Assembly: GCA_018697195.1 (NCBI GenBank) | Contig: JAGMWU010000059.1 | Location: forward strand, 3,862-67,861 | Direction of reading: 5' to 3' | Length of the DNA stretch: 64,000 bases | From: Certhia americana | Taxonomy: Eukaryota; Chordata; Aves; Passeriformes; Certhiidae | Shown here: piece by piece, positions 60,056 through 64,000 of the stretch | How positions within the stretch are numbered: the stretch's first letter is position 1 | How the letters are laid out: each line of letters opens with the position of its first letter | Made by a program: the position numbers and the translations under genes | Notes under the pieces: generated by a model | Database searches by the model: none | The model's input: only the letters and a program-made list of their open reading frames with translations | What the model was told of the DNA's origin: nothing

Positions 60056-63000
60056 AATTGTATGGGAATGACTGGGAGAGGGGGTTGCTTTTGATAACCC
60101 TCTCAGGTTTTGACTCACTTCTTGCTACCACAACATTATGCAGAGGTACAAGCCTGGGCATCAAGGAATTATGGACATCAGCATTTTCTGAGAGCCCTCA
60201 GGGAATGCATTTGAGTATTTCTACATCTGTGAATATTTTTCAGTGCCGAGATGTCCCCAGCCAGATCCTGGGAGCAGCTCAGGAGGTGGGCAGCCCCCTG
60301 AGAGTGAACCATGCTGTGTTGCCCAGTATCACATCCAGGCCTTGAGGTCTTTGGCAAGGAAGGTCACAGCGTAGCCTCTGCAGTTCTGCTGGGACTTGCT
60401 CTCCAGTCCCACTCCTTTGGGTACTAGAGCAGCCCAGGTCCCTCTACTCAGACTCTGGGAGAAGCTGTGACACCCTTAAGCCCCTCCTGGGTGCTCAGCA
60501 CCTCGATGTGTCAGGGAGCTGCCTGGATGTGTTCTCCCTGTCCTTCCCTGGGGAAGGGAGCACTGCTGGGCAGAGTTCCCACAGCACCTCTGCCAAGGCA
60601 CCAGTGGGAATGGTAGGGGTGGTGGTTCTGGGCAGAGCTGTGGCAGGTGAGGGGCTTCCAGTAGTTCTGGAAATTTTTGGAAGTCCAATACTGCTCTGCC
60701 CAACACATGTGGACAGATTCCCAGGAGAACCATGAAGGCTCATAGAGGAAGGAAAGAGCACAGGACTGTGCAGCCCCGGCCAGACCTGCTGAGGAAGGGT
60801 GGAGGGGACTGGCAGGACACAGGTGATGCAGTGCCCACAGAGGACAATCCTGTGCTGATGCTTGAGCCCTTCAGCCCAGACAGGGAATTCCAAGGACAGA
60901 GCAGCTCACAGGGGGCTGCCAAGGGAGGCAGTTCAGCAGTGGTGGGGCAGAGAGCCCTGACATCTCTCTGATGCCTCCTGGAAAGTGTCTCTGATGCAAG
61001 CAAGGTGCCTTCCCATACAGTTTGGAGGCCACATTTTCACACCCCTGGCAGTATCTGTTTATATTGGAAGAGTTATGGTTGGTAGGACACATTTTCCCTT
61101 CTGGCTGGGGTGAGGGAGGGAATTCCAAACAGTGTGGAAGTGTCTGGGGGCAGGTGGGAGCTACAGGGCAGATGCAGGAGCAGCCACACTCCCTGGTGTG
61201 ACAGCTGGGGCTGACTGTGCCCACCACAGCCCAGCTGAAGCAATGTCTGCACTAAAGAGCAGAAAATGCTGAGCTGCTGGGCAAGCTGAGCACATGCTGA
61301 GGCCATGGAGAGGGTCTGTGACCTGTCCTTCTTGGTGCTGGGTCCTTGTGCCAGCAAAGGGCAGCCTGGGAGAGGTGCTGGGCTAAGGAAGGACAGCCCT
61401 GGCTGTGCCTTCTCCTCTCCTCATTGCAGGACAGCTGCAGATGAGTCTTCAGCAGGAGATGTCCAAGTGACAGTGTGTGGGACAATGTGACACTCTTCTT
61501 GTCCCCAGCCCTCTCTTCCTGTTTGGGTTATTGGGCAGCTGCTGCAGCAGGGCCTGTCCCCGTAATTCCTGCCTGGCACAAGAGTGAGAGAGCCCAGCAT
61601 GGGAGGGGGGTGTCCAAGCAAGGAGGGAGGACCACGGTCCTGAAGTTGTTCTTGGGGAAAATCTAGTGAACCTCAGGAATCTTGTTGGCCAGTGAAGAGC
61701 TGGGTCAGAAGGAGGATAAAGAGAAGATGTCTGAAGAAAAGATGTCAGGAGAGACATCAGACAGACCTGGATGAGGACAAGGTGGTGGAGCTGGGCATGA
61801 AGCAAATCCAAGAGCAGGAATGTGACTGGTTCTGAACTGCCTCAGGACTTTGTTCTGACAGCACAAAGGGCTTTGCCAGAGGCGGGGCTGAGGCTCAGGT
61901 GCGCTGAAGACTCTGGACAACAAGGCAGTAATTCATCAGGGGAAAGGAAAACTGGTGAAAAAAGGATGGCAGCAAGAGCACCTGAGAACCTGAGGGGGTC
62001 ACCCTGAATGGGTGGGTCTCCTCTCCCTGTTGCCCTGCACAGTGCAAGGCCAGGGCTCAGGCTTTGCCATGACTCCCAATCCAGACAAACCCATGAGACC
62101 CTGGAGAAAGAACAGTTGTCTTCTGTCCTGACAAGTTCCTATATCCCAATTCCTGGGGTCATGCTCCAGGGCTTCTCATTGCAGATGCCTCTCCAGTTCA
62201 GTTATTTTATTTCAGAGCTAATTTGATCTGTGCTGGTTTGACAGCAGGTTTAGGGGCATTTCCCAAGGCACAATGGTCATGTTTTATCTAAAGCAGATAA
62301 TTTCTGAGCCAGATGCTTGTTTCTCTGTTCACTGTGCTGTGGCCATCTGGGCAGGTACCTGTATCAGCAGTGATTTCACACCTACAGCTTATGTAGGAGT
62401 TTTATCTAGGGTGTTTCTGAGGACATTTTAATCCAGTTTCAATTGCCACATGGCTTCATTTGATTCACCACAAAGAGCCAAATATTGTGAGATTTTGGAG
62501 AAAAGGCATTTTGAGGGATTCATGCAAACGCAAAAAATTTTTTTCCTATTCAGTGTTTCTTTTATGCTGGCTTTGACTTCACAGGAATTTCTGATACTCA
62601 GATATTGATTTAATGTATTGGGCATAATACATCTTCCCAGTCAGGACTTTGCAAAACCCATCCCTCTCCTCATGTGAGTTGTAAAATTGATCTATACAGC
62701 CCTGTCCTCAGAAGGCCTGGCAGCAGGTCCCACACTCCAGAGAGGGTGTCCAGAACCCCATGAAATACCCAGGGTTTGTACAGCCCACAAAACAAAATCT
62801 CCTTCCCTTCTCAGGAGAAGAAAGCTTTGGGATGGGCACTAATCCCAAATTCAGGGACTGCCCAGCAAGACCTCAGAGAGGAGGCAGTGACAGGGAGGTG
62901 ACACCACCGTCCAGCCCTCCCCTCTAATTCAGATGCAGTTTCATTTCTGTGGAGCATAGAGTTGGCAGGCCCTGTTCCCAAGAACTAAGCAGTATTTCAC

Positions 63001-64000
63001 ATTTCTGTCATGCTCGTAGAAGTTTGTGCATCCCAAGGGACAGAAACCTTCTGCAGTAATTCATAATCTCCTCCCTACCACTGCAGCTGATGCCAGCAGC
63101 AGTGCCCAGGAACAGCCTTTCACAGGCACCACACAAGACCTTTACAGCAACAAAAACCAAAAATCAGGGCAAGGCCTGAGGGATTCCCTGATATCCCAAC
63201 AGCCTGGGAGCCTGGGGTGTTCCATGACACCACCTGCCCTCAGAGACTTCTCCTGAGGCACCTTTGGCCAGCACATGGTCCTCTTGCTTCTGCTGAGCTC
63301 ACTCCCTCTGCCAGCAGTGTGAGACACCCCTGGACTGCCCAGACTGTGACTCCAGGCCATGGGGTGCCCTGAGTGTGCCTGGACTGCCCAGGCTGGGAGA
63401 ATCCTTTCCATGGCTGCCAGGAATTACAACCAGTCCAAGTAAGAATTGCACTCATCCTTTTGAGAGACCCCAGCTGAGGAGCCCCAGCCCCCCTACAGCC
63501 ATCCCATCACTCAGGACTTTTGTTCCCTTCACCACAGTTCCCAGCACTTGCCCTGGTTCTCCTGGGTCTTCATTGGCAATGAGGGAGAGCACAAGGGCAG
63601 ATATTCTCTCTGTTTTTCCTATTTTGGTCTCCTGATGTCCTGTTCTCCTTGATGACCACCCAGGAGGTTTGAGATTATATTTTTATAGGAGGCTGTGCTT
63701 AACTAAGTCCTTGTTGTATATGGGAATCTCATTGTCCATAAAGAGATGATGAATTAGCTCAGATGTCAACATTCCCATACCAGACACGAGACAGATCCCT
63801 CCTCCCCTGCCACACTGGGCTGCATTATCCTGTGACAATGGTGCTTATTCCACCAGCTGGAGGCTGAGGAGGGAATCAACCCTCAGCTCATCACAGGGAA
63901 TGTTCTGGAGCACTACTGCTTCTCCACCCAAGCCTTGCTCTGCAGCTTCACAAGCACTCAATGACCCTGTGCCTGGATGGTTTGGGGTTTTCCTCAGCTC
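60056..64000. other. Intergenic sequence upstream of WNT9B without recognised gene
   Basis: Apart from copy B of the 51-bp repeat I recognise nothing. No CpG island appears before the window ends, so the expected divergent WNT3 promoter is not here. An AT-rich, low-repeat patch lies near 62200-62650. Confidence 0.55.
60664..60714. repeat. 51-bp repeat, copy B (upstream of WNT9B)
   Basis: This is the partner of 56934-56984, with three mismatches. It lies about 2.8 kb upstream of the WNT9B start codon. On the minus strand both copies share one open frame of 17 codons, and two of the three differences are synonymous in that frame; this is too short to claim coding. Confidence 0.85.

Noticed and set aside
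58351..64000. Search for WNT3 exon 1 upstream of WNT9B
   Set aside because: No Wnt-like signal peptide or CpG island before the window ends; WNT3 is expected further right.

Overview
This window is vertebrate nuclear DNA and almost certainly avian. It carries many short copies of the bird LINE family CR1, with the typical 3' end related to 'ttccaacccaaaccattctgtg', plus one avian ERVL-like LTR, and it is otherwise sparse intron and intergenic sequence. A passerine is plausible from the style of the LTR, but the sequence alone does not prove it.

The only protein-coding gene I can support is WNT9B, on the minus strand, with four coding exons. Exon 1 is 57832-57753 (signal peptide). Exon 2 is 47658-47402. 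Exon 3 is 41927-41662. Exon 4 is 40771-40295 (palmitoleate-site finger and cysteine-rich C-terminal domain). All introns have GT..AG ends and compatible phases. Joined, the exons give 1080 nt, or 359 residues plus TAG, with the 24 cysteines expected of a Wnt. The introns are about 10.1 kb, 5.5 kb and 0.9 kb.

Layout: 1-205 is a CpG-rich edge with GC-box repeats. It probably lies at the promoter of the next gene to the left; GOSR2 is expected there from conserved synteny, but no GOSR2 exon is visible. From 206 to about 35.6 kb is a roughly 35-kb stretch with no recognisable exon, holding CR1 fragments, one ERVL-type LTR (17878-18447), a (TG)23 tract and small minisatellites. From 35.66 to 40.29 kb is the region downstream of the WNT9B stop, with two minus-strand AATAAA signals at its far end that may terminate a long WNT9B 3' UTR. 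From 40.3 to 57.8 kb is WNT9B. From 57.2 to 58.35 kb is its CpG-island promoter, packed with GC-rich tandem repeats, including a (GGGAC)n array broken by a 10-N gap. From 58.4 to 64 kb is intergenic DNA towards where WNT3 is expected, divergently transcribed and outside the window.

I found no bacterial-type system, no CRISPR and no tRNA or rRNA. The most interesting signals are regulatory or structural: the G-quadruplex-capable array abutting the WNT9B core promoter, a leucine run in the signal peptide coded by a trinucleotide repeat, the candidate 4.6-kb 3' UTR containing a CR1 and a (GATG)n array, and a 51-bp near-identical sequence pair placed on either side of the promoter.
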